DNA of 64,000 nt, from the NCBI GenBank assembly GCA_036250195.1, contig JAVHZZ010000011.1, positions 53,320,811 to 53,384,810 of the forward strand, written 5' to 3'. Shown in pieces: positions 32,702 through 43,353 of the stretch (position 1 is the stretch's first letter; each line of letters opens with the position of its first letter). A model generated the notes under the pieces. It did not search any database, was not told the DNA's origin, and saw only the letters and a list, made by a program, of their open reading frames with translations. A program made the translations under genes and the position numbers. The stretch is from Mixophyes australis. Taxonomy: Eukaryota > Chordata > Amphibia > Anura > Limnodynastidae.

Positions 32702-33751
32702 TTATGTAGCTGGATTTAAGGTGCTACATTGTTTGATGGTGATGTTTGAGGGTGCCATCAGAGCTAGTTCCCACTTTGTAAATCTAGCTGAAGAAACATG
32801 TCTGGTTTGAGCTGAATTTAACAGAGCTGATATAGCATGGGGTGTATAGACAGTTGAATTATGTCCTAATACTACGTCCTCGCTCTTACTTACCAGAAGA
32901 GCAGTTGCTGCTACACTTCTGAGACATGTTGGGAGTGATCTTGCCACAGTGTCCAATTGTGCACTGTAGTATGCTACCGGTCTGCTAGCATCACCATGTT
33001 TCTGTGTGAGGACACCTGCTGCACAACCATTAGCTTCCGTACAGTATAGTTCAAAAGGCTTTTCATAATCAGGTATTCCCAATGCAGGTGCTCTAGTCAG
33101 ACTATCTTTGAGATTAAAGAACGCTTGCTCTGACTCTTCTGTGTGTACGACACGTTCTGGTTTTGAGGAAGAGACTAGCTCCTGCAATGGTAATGCCAGA
33201 ATAGAAAAACCTGGGATCCAGGATCTACAGTATCCACACATCCCCAAGAAGGTACGAATTTGCTTCTGGCTCTGTGGCAGAGTCATGTGTTGTATGGCCT
33301 CAATTCTGTCAGTCGTCAGATGTCTTAGCCCCTGGGTGAGACAGTGCCCTAAGTATTTGACCTTAGTCTGACATGGCTGTAACTTGTCCTTTGCCACCTT
33401 GTGCCCTGTTTGTGAGAGATGGAGCAACAACAATTTAGTATCATGTAAACATGACATAAAAGAATCAGAGCACAGCAACAAATCGTCCACATATTGAATT
33501 AGAACAGACCCATTGCAGGGTTGAAAGGATTGCAAACAGTCATGTAAGGCTTGGGAGAAAATACTGGGGCTGTCAATGAACCCCTGGGGAAGTCTGGTCC
33601 ATGTGTATTGCACTCCCCGGTAGGAGAATGCAAATAGGTATTGGCAGTCAGGGTGAAGAGGGACTGAGAAGAAAGCAGAACATAGATCAATGACAGTAAA
33701 ATGACTAGCAGACGGTGGAATCTGCATGAGGATGACAGCTGGATTCGGCAC
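32702..33751 (-). pseudogene. pol: pol: reverse transcriptase, palm to connection
   Basis: Open for 349 codons. Motif order is retroviral: FTVIDLCSAFFSVPLH (motif A aspartate), YTWTRLPQGFIDSP, VLIQYVDDLLLCSDS (YVDD active site), LGHCLTQGLRHL, and the thumb/connection with FLGMCGYCRSWIPGF and DYEKPFELYCTEANG. It joins in the same frame to the protease/RT start across a single TAA at 33761-33763 and to RNase H across TAA 32702-32704. These are two nonsense changes in an otherwise continuous frame. Confidence 0.92.
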
Positions 33752-33760
33752 TACGGGGAA

Positions 33761-34540
33761 TTAGCTCTCAACAACTTTATTAATTCCCCTTAAGTCCTGG
33801 ACTAATCTATAGCCCCTCCCCCCACTCTTCTTCACAGGAAAAATGGGACTATTTGCTGTGCTCGATGTACGAATTAAAATCCCTTGTTGCAACAGCCTTT
33901 CAATAACAGGATATACCCCTAATTCCACCTCCGGTTTCAATGGGTACTGTGGGATTTTTGGAGCTATCCTACCACTTTTTAGATTTACCATGACAGGGGC
34001 TACGTTTGCCATCAATCCAGTGTCATGTCCATCTCTGGTCCATAGTGAACCCAGTATTTCTAGCAACATCCCCTTTACTTGAGATGGACTTTGTTCTACA
34101 ACGGTAGAGTGCAACATTAACCTTTGAGGGGTGTCCAATATATCCTGTACCTCATGCGCGACCTTCTCTGGTATATCTAAGAACACACCATCTGAAGTAC
34201 AGTATATGACACATCCCATTTTACATAACAAGTCTCTCCCTAGCAAGTTAGTAGGAGCCGCTGCAGCTAAGAGAAACGAATGCTTAGTATGCAGGGGCCC
34301 GATAGTAACTTCAGCGGGTTTAGTTAGAGGATAATGTAACACTCCTCCCGTTACCCCCATAGCTGGAATAGTTTTACTGGTCACCTGTAGATTAAATGGA
34401 GAGGTTATCACAGATCTGGCCGCCCCTGTATCTACAAGAAAAGTTTGCTTCCTACCAGCTATGTCAACTATCATTGTTGGTTCTTCTCTCAGACTCTCAG
34501 TTAACCTCACTGGCAGTAGACTACAGGTATGACCTGACCC
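33761..34540 (-). pseudogene. pro: pro-pol start: aspartic protease and RT fingers
   Basis: Directly downstream of the UAG ending gag, in the same frame. Protease features are FLVDTGAARSVI (active DTG, near residue 30 from the UAG) and NLLGRDLLCKMG (the flap/dimer-end motif). RT starts with YPLKPEVELGVYPVIERLLQQG, cut here into known blocks, and SPIFPVKKSGGRGYRLVQDLR. In gammaretroviruses this polyprotein is made by stop-codon readthrough. Confidence 0.9.
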
Positions 34541-34543
34541 CTA
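34541..34543 (-). promoter_or_regulatory. In-frame UAG between gag and pro-pol
   Basis: The zinc-knuckle frame (34810-34541) and the protease frame are both in the same phase, separated only by TAG followed by GGGTCAGG. The arrangement matches gammaretroviral readthrough of UAG. Confidence 0.75.
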
Positions 34544-36150
34544 GCGCTGACTATTGCTTTCCCACACAGCATTTGCTGCTGTACTATGCGCGGGCAGGTG
34601 TGAGTCTTCTAGTCTATGTGAATTCCTCCTTGGAGGATATCTATGCGACCCTTCCTTAGGATTATATCTTCCCTTAGTACAATCTTTCCTCATATGTCCT
34701 TCTTCTTTGCAATTATAACATCTCAACATTCTGCGTTTCCTGTTATGTGGGTTATAGACTGGTGGTCGTGTATGCATTCCCTCTAATGCTTGTATACTCA
34801 CCGTCATCAACTTGTCACTCTATTCTTCCTTTTTCCTAAAGATATTTTTATCATGCTCCACAGCAGACTCCCTAAGGGAATCTACCGTGATGCCTCTCCA
34901 ATTAGGTAACGAGGTTTGTACTCTCGTCTTTAAATTTTCCCTAAGACCATCCATTAGTACTCCTACAGCTACTTCTCTGTGATGTGGGTCCTCACCTATG
35001 TTTGATATCCCAGTGAACCGTGTTATCGCTGCTATAGCTCTACTAAAGTAATCTGATGCTGTTTCACTATCTTTTGTTTTATGGTGAAAATCTTACTCCA
35101 ATTCGCTACTACTGGAAAATAGATGGCTAAATGTTTGACAATCTGTTCTATATTCTCTTGATTAATCTCATCTGTCAAGGTGTCGTCTTCCTCCAACGAA
35201 CAATCTTTAATAAATTGTTGTACGTTAGTATTGGGAGGAAGACACGCCCTCAACACTACACGCCAATCCTTATTGGTTGGTTTGTGTGCATTTCCCAAGT
35301 CTTTAACAAACTTCTGACACTTAGCCAACTATTTTCTAGGATCTGGGAATTCAGTCATAATGGAACGTAATTCTGATCTAGTCCAGGGACAATGCATTGT
35401 AACATTTCTTAAAGGAACTACACCATCCTTATCCGCCTTACCATTGGGAACTGATATTGTGCGGACTGGATACGTACCCACTGGTTCACTATCTTCAGAG
35501 TTAGCTACTTCAGTACTTTAAATAGTGTCTCTCCTAGTGGTCACACTACTCTCACCTATCTCAGCCATTGCCCCCTTTCCATACTTACGCTGAACCTCAA
35601 ACATATTAACAGCATGGGCAATGGCTGAAATTACCGTGGGTTCATCCTCTTCTTCAGAAACACTTGCTTTAAACTGACTTAAAACAGGATATAACTTAGC
35701 AATTTCCTTTTTTTAATTTTTAATAACGGCTGTACTTACTCCCTCCGCCACATAGGTTGGCAGGGGTGCGCTTGCGCTGAGCTCTCCACGCTTCTCAACG
35801 GCTACTTCCGTTGTGCGTGCGCTTTTCGCCACGCCTACTTCCGCTGTGCACTCGCTGCTCTGCAACGTGTTGCTTTCCATTTGCCACAATTTTAAACAGT
35901 CATTATGTTTATTTCTCACTTTTATTGACTTAATCAACCACACTTTATCTTTTACGTTATTTAGTACCACTGCATTAAAACTCCCTATTGTTGGGAAAGG
36001 CCTAACACAATCTTTGGTCATCTTGACCCACGTGTCGCAATACGCAGTTGCGTATGCACCATATTTCTTACACATGAGAAATCTCGCTGAAACAATAGGC
36101 CCTTCCTTAGGCAGTACCTCGGCCATCTCTAGAGTCTGCTTAGCACCCAT
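34541..36150 (-). pseudogene. gag: gag (matrix, capsid, nucleocapsid), disrupted
   Basis: The start MGAKQTLEMAEVLPKEG at 36150 has the glycine-2 expected for myristoylation. The matrix-like frame runs to 35713, where an in-frame stop occurs, followed by further stops near 35520 and 35330. Capsid-like text appears at 35328-35032 (FVKDLGNAHKPTNKDWRVV, LRACLPPNTNVQQFI), then a frame change near 35090. The nucleocapsid at 34810-34541 carries one zinc knuckle, CYNCKEEGHMRKDC, in a basic context. Gag would form the particle shell at the membrane. At least three stops and one frameshift inactivate it. Confidence 0.85.
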
Positions 36151-37126
36151 GTTGAGCAATAGGGTCCCAGTAATATCACAATATCCTGCCACTAATTTCA
36201 ACACTCTGCTACCCGCAATCTACCGCTAGAGATATTTTACTGGCCCGTGAACGTATTTGCTGCAAGCCGCGTCCACTCGCTTCCTCTCGTATTGAACGAG
36301 GACCCCTAGTACAGAAATATCAATGCAGACTAAAGGGTTATCAGCTCCTCGATTACCCCTGACTCTCCAACAAAATCTGTTGAGTTTATTACGCCTGGCA
36401 GCATCCGGTAAAGTCAATTACCAGCCTTACCAACGTAATTCCTCCCCGTTACCCCCAAGTCGCAATCACGGCTTTCCTTGCCGTGCGGTGCAATCGCAAC
36501 GCTTAAAGTTTATCAGTAAGCGATGCGATTACCCTTGGGTGCACGTCGCGAAATCTCGCTTAGTTTCAGCCCCCGGTATACCTGCCTTGTATACCGTACA
36601 CCAGTTGGGCACCTGCCTCGTCAGACAGCAACTGACACTCTATTCAACAATAGATCAAACCTTAGTGTATTTAAAGTCAACAAATCACACGACATACACC
36701 TTTTCTGTGCAGAAAATCAAAGTTCCCAACAATAGTAAAAATATCCCAGAGGTTTTAACAAGTAATTATACTATACTATGCATGTATAACAACTATCAAA
36801 ACGATTGTTTAACCACGTGGCAAATCTACCGGAAGTTCGCATACGCAAAGCAGGAAGTACACTTATGCTAAGCAATGCAATACAGTTAAAACGCACAATG
36901 ACAGTAAAAAGAAACAGTTTTCTCTTTTGTCCCTAGATTCAGTTAGCGTACCTTAGATAATGTAAAACGGACATTCGGTTTCACAACACAGAGTAAAATT
37001 CAGGTTTTGAACACATTGCATTCTTACCCGTATATGACGCGTCTCCACCCTTTGTTGGGGAACCGAAATCCGTTGGTCTTGCGTATCGTCCGGCAACAAA
37101 ACCTCCAAACTCAATAGCCCCCAAAT
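36151..37126 (-). other. Provirus leader
   Basis: About 975 bp between the 5' LTR and the gag start, long for this group. It should contain the packaging signal, but I cannot identify it. The plus-strand 182-codon frame at 36323-36871 is an antisense shadow. Confidence 0.6.
37109..37126 (-). promoter_or_regulatory. Probable primer binding site, tRNA-Pro-like
   Basis: Next to the 5' LTR end the minus strand reads TTTGGGGGCTATTGAG. TGGGGGCT equals the first eight bases of a proline-tRNA primer site, then it diverges. Only a partial match. Confidence 0.4.
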
Positions 37127-37994
37127 TGTTATGAGCGTTTTGTCGCTATCCAATAACGATTTTCGAATCTCAATTTGTGTTTCCAACGCACAATTATTTA
37201 TTCTCAAAAAGTAGCAGAATATATTCAAGCGAAATAATAGTAAATACAGCTGTTATTTATCGCAGGAGCTCTGGATCCAGTGTACAATCATTCAGTCCTG
37301 AAGTCTGTGGTCAAGGTGACTGAACACTACATGAGAGCTACTGCTTATATGCAAACAGAGATACAGTGAAACAATGCAGGTGGTATAGCTTGCTTCTATT
37401 GGTCCAGGCATCAGGAGGGTCCAGGGGGTTACACATCATAGGCTGATTCAATCTAAGGAATCCAAAGGTGGGGGTCTCTCCAGGGGCTTAGCTCTGTTCT
37501 TCCCGCCAAACTGCTCTGTTCTTCCCGCCACACTCCAATTACAATCAGTCCATTTGCATTTGACAGTTAATATCATATTAAAGGTTTATTCCCTAACATC
37601 AATAACTAGAGTATGCAATGTGCGATCTCTTCGCCGAATGCACCAAACAGCTGCTGATGTAAAGGGGATTAATATGATATTAGACATGACACATTTCTTT
37701 TAACCTGAACCATATGTATCACTAATATGCATATAACTTATAATATTACACATAAACACTACTATATTTCGACATAAATAACTATGTGTTGCAACTACCA
37801 TTAATGTGTACTATTTTACAAATGTGTGTGTTGGTGCGAATGTATGTAAAAGCGTAAATACTGTTGTTGCCACGTGTTGCGGCTGCGTACGCCCTTCCAT
37901 GCCGTAGCGTGCCATACGCATATTTTCAGACAAAGACAACCAAGTTTGCTCGATTTTAATTGAAATGACTTTATCCAATTTGCTGACTTTGACA
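37127..37994 (-). repeat. Provirus 5' LTR
   Basis: 868 bp, TG...CA ends, nearly identical to the 3' LTR at 26529-27392. In the minus direction it has a TATA-like box at 37342-37351 and AATAAA at 37197-37202. The AGAC duplication follows at 37995-37998. Confidence 0.93.
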
Positions 37995-38836
37995 AGACTG
38001 ATAGAGTGACTCTGCAGATGTAAAACAAATTGCAAAGAAAATCAATCTAGCTGCTGCATGCAAAATAAATTGTAAGGGCTTGAGTCTGATTTTGGGAAGA
38101 CCAGTAAGGAGGGAATTATAATAGTCGATGCGGGAGATGATGAGTGCATGAATTAAAGTTTTTTCAGTGTCTTGTATGAGATATGTATGTATTCTGGAAA
38201 TTTTTGATGTTTAGATGTATGCAGCGTCATGTAAATATAGAGTTGATGTGGGGAACAAAGGATAATTGTGAGTCAAGGATTACACCTAGGCAGCGAGCTT
38301 GTGGGGTGGGATTTATGGTAATGTTGTCAACAGAAATAGAAATGTCAGGCAGTAAGCTTCTATTGTTGGGTGGGAAGATTATTAATTCTGTTTTTGAAAA
38401 AATGAGTTTGAGTTGGCAAAAGGACATCCAAGATGAAATGGCAGAAAGACAGTCAGTAACGTGAGACAACACAGATGGTGAGGGATCAGGAGAGGATAGA
38501 TAATTCTGTGTATCATCTGCATAGATATGATACTGAAATCCAAAGGAACTGATTCATTTTCCTACAGAAGTGGTGTAGAGAGAGAATAGCAGAGGACCTA
38601 GAACTGAGCCTTGTGATACTCCAACTGATAAAGGAAGTGGAGTGGAGGTTGTTCCAGGGAACACTGAAAGAGCAATTAGAACCAGAATAGAACAGTGTGT
38701 TCAAGACCTAGGGATGGTTGCATCTGTATAATGAGAGAGGGGTCAACAGTGTTGAATGCAGTAAAGAGATTTAAGAGAATTAGAAGAGAGAAATCAACTT
38801 TAGTTTTAGCTGTGATCAGATCATTGGCAATCTTGG
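37995..38836 (-). mobile_element. L2 LINE, middle part (segment 2 of 3)
   Basis: Minus-strand L2 reverse transcriptase continues here. A YADDTQ active-site motif is encoded near 38510-38530, after a [14 protein letters not shown] block near 38600-38640. Then the frame 38472-38227 shows LSAISSWMSFCQLKLIFSKTE, NPTPQARCLGVILDSQLSF and HINSI, cut into family blocks. Stops and frame changes are frequent. Confidence 0.85.
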
Positions 38837-39694
38837 TGTTACAACTTCAGATTACATGTATCAATACCGATTTGCGCTGGCAGACCAGAGGCGTGGAGTC
38901 TTACAAATTCCCTGGTATTCACAGGGTGGGATGGGCATCTCTGCCAAGAATCCGCAGGTCGCGGCCCCCTGGATTGCCTCAGGATGTAACACAAGGTCTG
39001 AACCACAGGAGGGAGTCTTGAGTGGAATGAAGAAGCCGCCACTGTACAGATGTAGGTATGAACAGGCCGGATGGAACAGATGAGCGAGGATCAGGCAGAG
39101 AGTAGTCAGACAAGCCAGGACTGGTACACGGATATCAGGCAGAGTGTAGACAGACAAGCCAGGACTGGTGCATGGATTTAAGGCAGAGAGTAGTCAGACA
39201 AGCCGGAACTGGTACACGCATATCAGGCAGAGGGTATTCAGACAATCCGGGAACTGGTGCACGGATATCAGGCAGATATCAGGCAGAGAGAAGTCAGACA
39301 AGCTGGAACTGCTACACAGATATCAGGCAGAAGGATACACTAGGAAATTCCGCAGACTTGGTCAGACAGGCTATACTGGTACACGGTTCAGGCAAAAGGG
39401 TACACTAGGAGATTCCGCAGTCTTGGTCAGACAGGCGATACTGGTACACAGGGAAATCCACAGGAATACAGCAAGGAACGACAGGGATGTCAGACGCACA
39501 GCAAACTAGTTGCACTGACACTGAGCAAATGTCAGTGCAGGTTTAAATAGAGATTTAAAAAAAAACACCCCAGGGACCTGATCATGTGACCGCATGGCTG
39601 GCCAATCCGCACGATCCCAACCCCACTACTCGGAAGTGTCATGTGCGGCATAGAAAGCTGGCGTTGAAGCAAGGAAGGGTATGTTTTTGTTACA
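38837..39694. mobile_element. Solo LTR with internal tandem repeats, inside L2
   Basis: Bounded by TGTTACA...TGTTACA (TG...CA) and by CTTGG on both sides (38832-38836 and 39695-39699), a 5-bp target duplication. L2 sequence is continuous when the insert is removed (ATCTTGG/TCAGCG). The 858-bp insert has no genes. It shares a GCAGGTCGCGGCCCC-like block with the solo LTR at 9976-11359. Confidence 0.85.
39088..39470. repeat. ~45-bp and ~65-bp tandem repeats in solo LTR
   Basis: About five copies of a ~45-bp unit (TCAGGCAGAGAGTAGTCAGA, CAAGCC, ACTGGTACACGGATA), then two ~65-bp units containing ACACTAGGAGATTCCGCAG. Frames of 78-113 codons here are repeat artefacts. Confidence 0.88.
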
Positions 39695-40548
39695 CTTGGT
39701 CAGCGCAATCTCTGTGAAGTGTTGAGAGTGAAAACCTGAATGAAGAGGATCCATTAGGTTGTTTGCAGAAAGGAAACGTGTGAGGCAAGTAAAGGCAATT
39801 CGCTCGAGAAGTTTGGAGGGGCATGGGAGCTGAGAGATGGTGTGGAAATTTGAGAAAGAATTTGGGTCAGAATTTTGTTTTTTAGAATAGGAGTAATCAC
39901 TGTGTGCTTGAATAGTGATGGAAAGATACTAGTAGAGAGAGATTGATTACAGATTTTAGTTAGAGGTGGAATGAGCACAGGAAACAGGGACCTACCAATT
40001 TGTGAGGGTGTGGGATCAAGAGGACAGGAGGTAGAGTAGGAAGATAAGAAGAGAATAGAAATTTACTCTTCATTTGTGGAATCAAATGAATAGACGGTGT
40101 CAGAGGATGCTGGGAAGGGATTAAGCCGATTGCTAGTCGAGGGAGATGATACTATTTCAAGTCTGATCTTATCAATCTTGTCCTTGAAATAGGAAGCAAG
40201 ATCCTGGGCACTGATGACTTGGGGTGGGAGGATTGAGAAGAGATTTAAATGTGTTAAAAAGGTATCTGGGGTTAGAAGCCTGAGCATAGATGAGAGATTG
40301 AAAGTATGCTTGTTTAGCAGTGTCCAGAACACTTCGATAGAGGTGGTAGATAGCAGTATATGCGCTGAAATCATTAGAGGTGCAAGATTTACGCCAGTAA
40401 TGTTCAGCTTTAAGAGAAAGTTTTTGTAGATTTCGTGTTACTTTAGTGTGCCATGGATAACAACGAAGTCTACGTAAAGTATGAAGAGTCGCTGGAGCCA
40501 CTTGATCAGGGACAGTTGCTAGGATTTTTGATATTAGGAACTGCCATA

Positions 40549-41224
40549 TCAAGGGAGGAGAATGTAGAAATTGGGGAGAGAAGGTGTTGGAGAGAGGTGA
40601 AAATCATTAGAGTTAATATTCCTGCAGGTATGAGGAGGTTTGGAAGAGTTTGACAGCAGGGAGGTTAAAGAACTGTGAGAGAGCAAGTAACGAATAAGGT
40701 GATGATCTGAGAGGGGGAAATAAGTGTTAAGGAAATGAGAAGCTGAGCATAGTCTAGAGAAAGCAAAATCAAGACAGGGGCCATCCTGATGAGTAGCGGA
40801 TTCAATCCACTGGGAGAGGTCAAGTAAGGAGGTTAGAGAGAGCAGCTTTAAAGCAGCATTGGAACGTGGATTAGCAATAGGGATGTTGAAATCACCCATG
40901 ATGATGGTGGGGATGTCAGAAGATAAGAAGTGAGGGAGCCAATCATAGAAGTGTTCAAGACATTTTTGGTGGGGTCCAGGGGGGCGACAGATAGATCACT
41001 GCAACATGCATAAAAATCCTAAAAGTATGTACTTCAAAAGATGTGAATGTGAGTGGTGGAACATTTGGTAGAACTGTGAATATGCACTGTGGGGAGAGTA
41101 GTCCAACCCAACCTCCTTGTCTGCCTCCAGGTCTAGGAGTGTGGGTGAAATGGAGGCCACCATGTGAAAGGGCTGCAGGTGAGGCAGTATCTGATTGCAT
41201 GAGCCATGTTTCTATTACTGCCAT
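40549..41224 (-). pseudogene. L2 apurinic-type endonuclease domain
   Basis: Two frames (41224-40955 and 40899-40549) give the endonuclease that nicks target DNA for L2 insertion. Recognisable residues are the ETWL glutamate, the GDFNI aspartate/asparagine pair and the SDHH catalytic histidine motif. A stop or frame change lies between 40955 and 40899. Confidence 0.8.
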
Positions 41225-41397
41225 AAGGTTGAGGTTGAGAGGAAAAGGTCATGTATGGGGGTAAGTTTGTTACAAACAGAGTGTGCATTCCAAAGGATGC
41301 ATTTAAAGTACTTTGGAAGAGAGGGGAGACAGGTAATGCATTTCAGGTTTGCTGTATTTCAGTAGTGTTCAGATATATGCGTGTGGAAGAAGTGAGG

Positions 41398-41409
41398 GGG
41401 ACCTGGATT
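41398..41409 (-). other. 2A-like NPGP motif at L2 ORF start
   Basis: LLLLAGNISPNPGP lies before the endonuclease. NPGP preceded by a hydrophobic run and G-x-I is reminiscent of 2A peptide-release motifs (DxExNPGP) reported in some non-LTR retrotransposons. The acidic residues of a canonical 2A are absent here. Confidence 0.4.
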
Positions 41410-41790
41410 AGGTGATATATTACCAGCTAATAGAAGCAGGAAGGAAGAAAGATAAGAAAGATTATTATAAGATGTGTGTCCTTTTAGCTTCTGGAGACAG
41501 GGTGAGGCTGTTATAACTATTGATTTTAAATAGGAAAACAGTTTATGAGTGTTCACTAGAGGTGAGTGAAGTAATGAAGGGGCAATGTGTGTTTAAAAAT
41601 GTATCTTCATTACATGGTGTGATAGACTCCGTGAGGGGTGGGCTGCGTCCGGTGTCAATACTGCCCACCCCTTGAACCATCTCCTCATCTAAACAGGCCA
41701 ATGCTGTGGTCTCAAGGGGACTGAGGTCTAGTTCAGCCAGGGGACAACTGTGTATCCCGTGAGCATGTATGCGGTGGTCCTTCAACTTGA

Positions 41791-42825
41791 CCTTAAATCG
41801 GCACTTAAAGTCTTGCCACCTGTGTGAAAATTTTCAAAAACAGGATGAAGTGATACAAAAACCTTGACACATTTTAAATAAGGAAAAACTACAATAATGT
41901 TGCATGATTCCATAGTTACCTTTTTTGACCTCAGTCACTGTGCGTCTTGTAGGAGCCACGGCATTGATCTGAGTAGTTATCTCACCCTAGATTCTAATTT
42001 TTTTATGGTGATGTAAGCTGATGAGTAGTGGAGTGGAGCCTGTCAACAGTCAATTCCACTAATATCTGGATTTCCAGAATCGTGAAATTGGGCTGTCTCT
42101 GCTTTTTTCTTGAGGGGGTGGATAAGCCAGAGGGCTGACTATGCTCTTGTTCATACAAACCTAGAAATTTAACCCATAAAGTTTTAGTCCTTCTACTTAC
42201 ATTCTACGTAAAGGGTCTCATATAGGGCCATATTACTTACCATAAAATCAGCTGAAAAATCCTCTCCCCAGCATCACAAAACTTAGGGCCATGCTCAAAT
42301 TGTCAGGGCCGAATAATGGATGTAGTCGCAAATTTTATAGTTGCGTTCTCCTGTGTATACGTCCAAATACCCTCCCTTCTGATTGTCTGGGTACTTCATT
42401 TAATTGACAGGTGAGTCAGAGATCTTGGTAATGGCAGTGAACTGTTCCGCAAGTGACGTTCAGATGCACCTACGTGCTGTGCAAACCATTAGCTGTGCAG
42501 GATGTTAAAAATTCTCATCCACTTGCAAACATGCGAATAGCAACGTTCATGCGTAGCAACACGAGCTGCAGGTGCTGACAACCACAGTTGTTTGTTGCTT
42601 TCAACCAGCTGCTTGGTATGTCATGAATGATGAAAAAGGAAACGCTTATAGGGAGCTTCCCAGCATCTGCGGCTGCAATTGGGCATAAAATGCTCTACAT
42701 TGCAGGTGCAGTGTAGATGGAGCGAATTGAAGAGGAGACAGCCCAACCTCCTTGCTGAATTAAGAGTGGAAATAGCTTTGCATAAGTTTGCAAAAAATTC
42801 CACTGTTATATGCAAGTACCCTCTT
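41791..42825. other. Unassigned sequence
   Basis: No supportable gene. The first part may be L2 5' untranslated region. Confidence 0.35.
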
Positions 42826-43064
42826 CATATAATTATCATCATCATTTATTTATATTGCACCACTAATTCTGCAGCGCTGTACAGAGAACACACTCACATC
42901 AGCCCCTGCCCCATTGGAGCTTGCAGTCTAAATTCCCTAACACACACAGAGGGAGACTAGGGTCAATTTGATAGCAGTTAATTAACCCACAGATCAGAAC
43001 ATACAAATCCACATAGATAAGGCCATGGCCGGGAGTCGAACCACTAAGCCAACATGCTGCCCCA
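42826..43064 (-). mobile_element. V-SINE-like element, internally deleted
   Basis: The minus-strand tail is ATATAAATAAATGATGATGAT preceded by GCTGCAGAATTAGTGG. The body is similar to the 43898 copy but lacks the TTTTTGGAGTGTGGGAGGAAAC block, and the tRNA-like head is shortened (GGTTCGACTCCCGGCCATGG). Confidence 0.8.
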
Positions 43065-43066
43065 CG

Positions 43067-43108
43067 TGTATTATAAGGATCTTCAATCAAATAGATCCTT
43101 ATAATACA
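43067..43108. repeat. Perfect 15-bp stem hairpin beside the SINE
   Basis: TGTATTATAAGGATC (43067-43081) and its exact complement GATCCTTATAATACA (43094-43108) surround a 12-base loop. It touches the 5' end of the SINE. Confidence 0.85.
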
Positions 43109-43353
43109 TTTAAGTGCTCCAAAAACCACCCTTGCTAGATCTTAGTGATGTGTGTGATAAACTGTTACCTGTCAAGTCTAGGCCATATGAAACTGTGGTG
43201 TGTTCTTTGGCACAATTATGTATAATGTGTGGTGTTGGATATTTCACATTGCAAGTTACCATTGTCTGTATGTCTTTGTATGTTTGAGACAAAAATAATT
43301 TCTAAACGAGTGAAAAGCATATGTGAAAAAATAAAGACATTAAACCACCAATA
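43109..43353. other. Unassigned, possible DIRS 3' end
   Basis: No supportable gene. It may include the terminal repeat of the adjacent DIRS-like element. Confidence 0.3.

Larger units (their letters stand above)
26529..37994 (-). mobile_element. Endogenous retrovirus, gamma/epsilon-like, with nested insert
   Basis: A complete but defective provirus in the minus orientation. Two LTRs of 864 and 868 bp bound a gag-pro-pol-env interior, and AGAC is duplicated at both outer edges (26525-26528 and 37995-37998). The 4-bp duplication, a single in-frame UAG between gag and pro-pol, one zinc knuckle, the integrase GPY/F-type end and the Env pattern fit the gamma/epsilon group. It inserted into an L2 LINE. 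Its pol/env junction holds a later ~1.8 kb palindromic insert (29249-31055). Stops or frameshifts break gag, pol and env, so it is not competent. By eye the two LTRs differ at roughly 25-30 sites. Confidence 0.93.
39695..41790 (-). mobile_element. L2 LINE, 5' part with endonuclease and RT (segment 1 of 3)
   Basis: Minus-strand L2 ORF2, in order: a hydrophobic N-terminal block with LLLLAGNISPNPGP (41556 frame), AP-endonuclease domain with ETWL (about 41215), MGDFNIP (about 40897) and SDHHLIRYLLS (about 40690), a linker with WRKSC and FQSLIYAQASNPRYLFNTFKSLL, then the start of RT with LSTSIFPSLFKHTVITPILK (about 39930). Several frame changes and stops interrupt it. The RT continues in segment 2 beyond the solo LTR. 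The 5' boundary is approximate. Confidence 0.85.

Noticed and set aside
35813..36229. 138-codon plus ORF opposite gag
   Set aside because: Shadow of the gag matrix frame on the minus strand.
36323..36871. 182-codon plus ORF in the provirus leader
   Set aside because: It is antisense to the retroviral leader, has no motif or promoter, and is probably chance.
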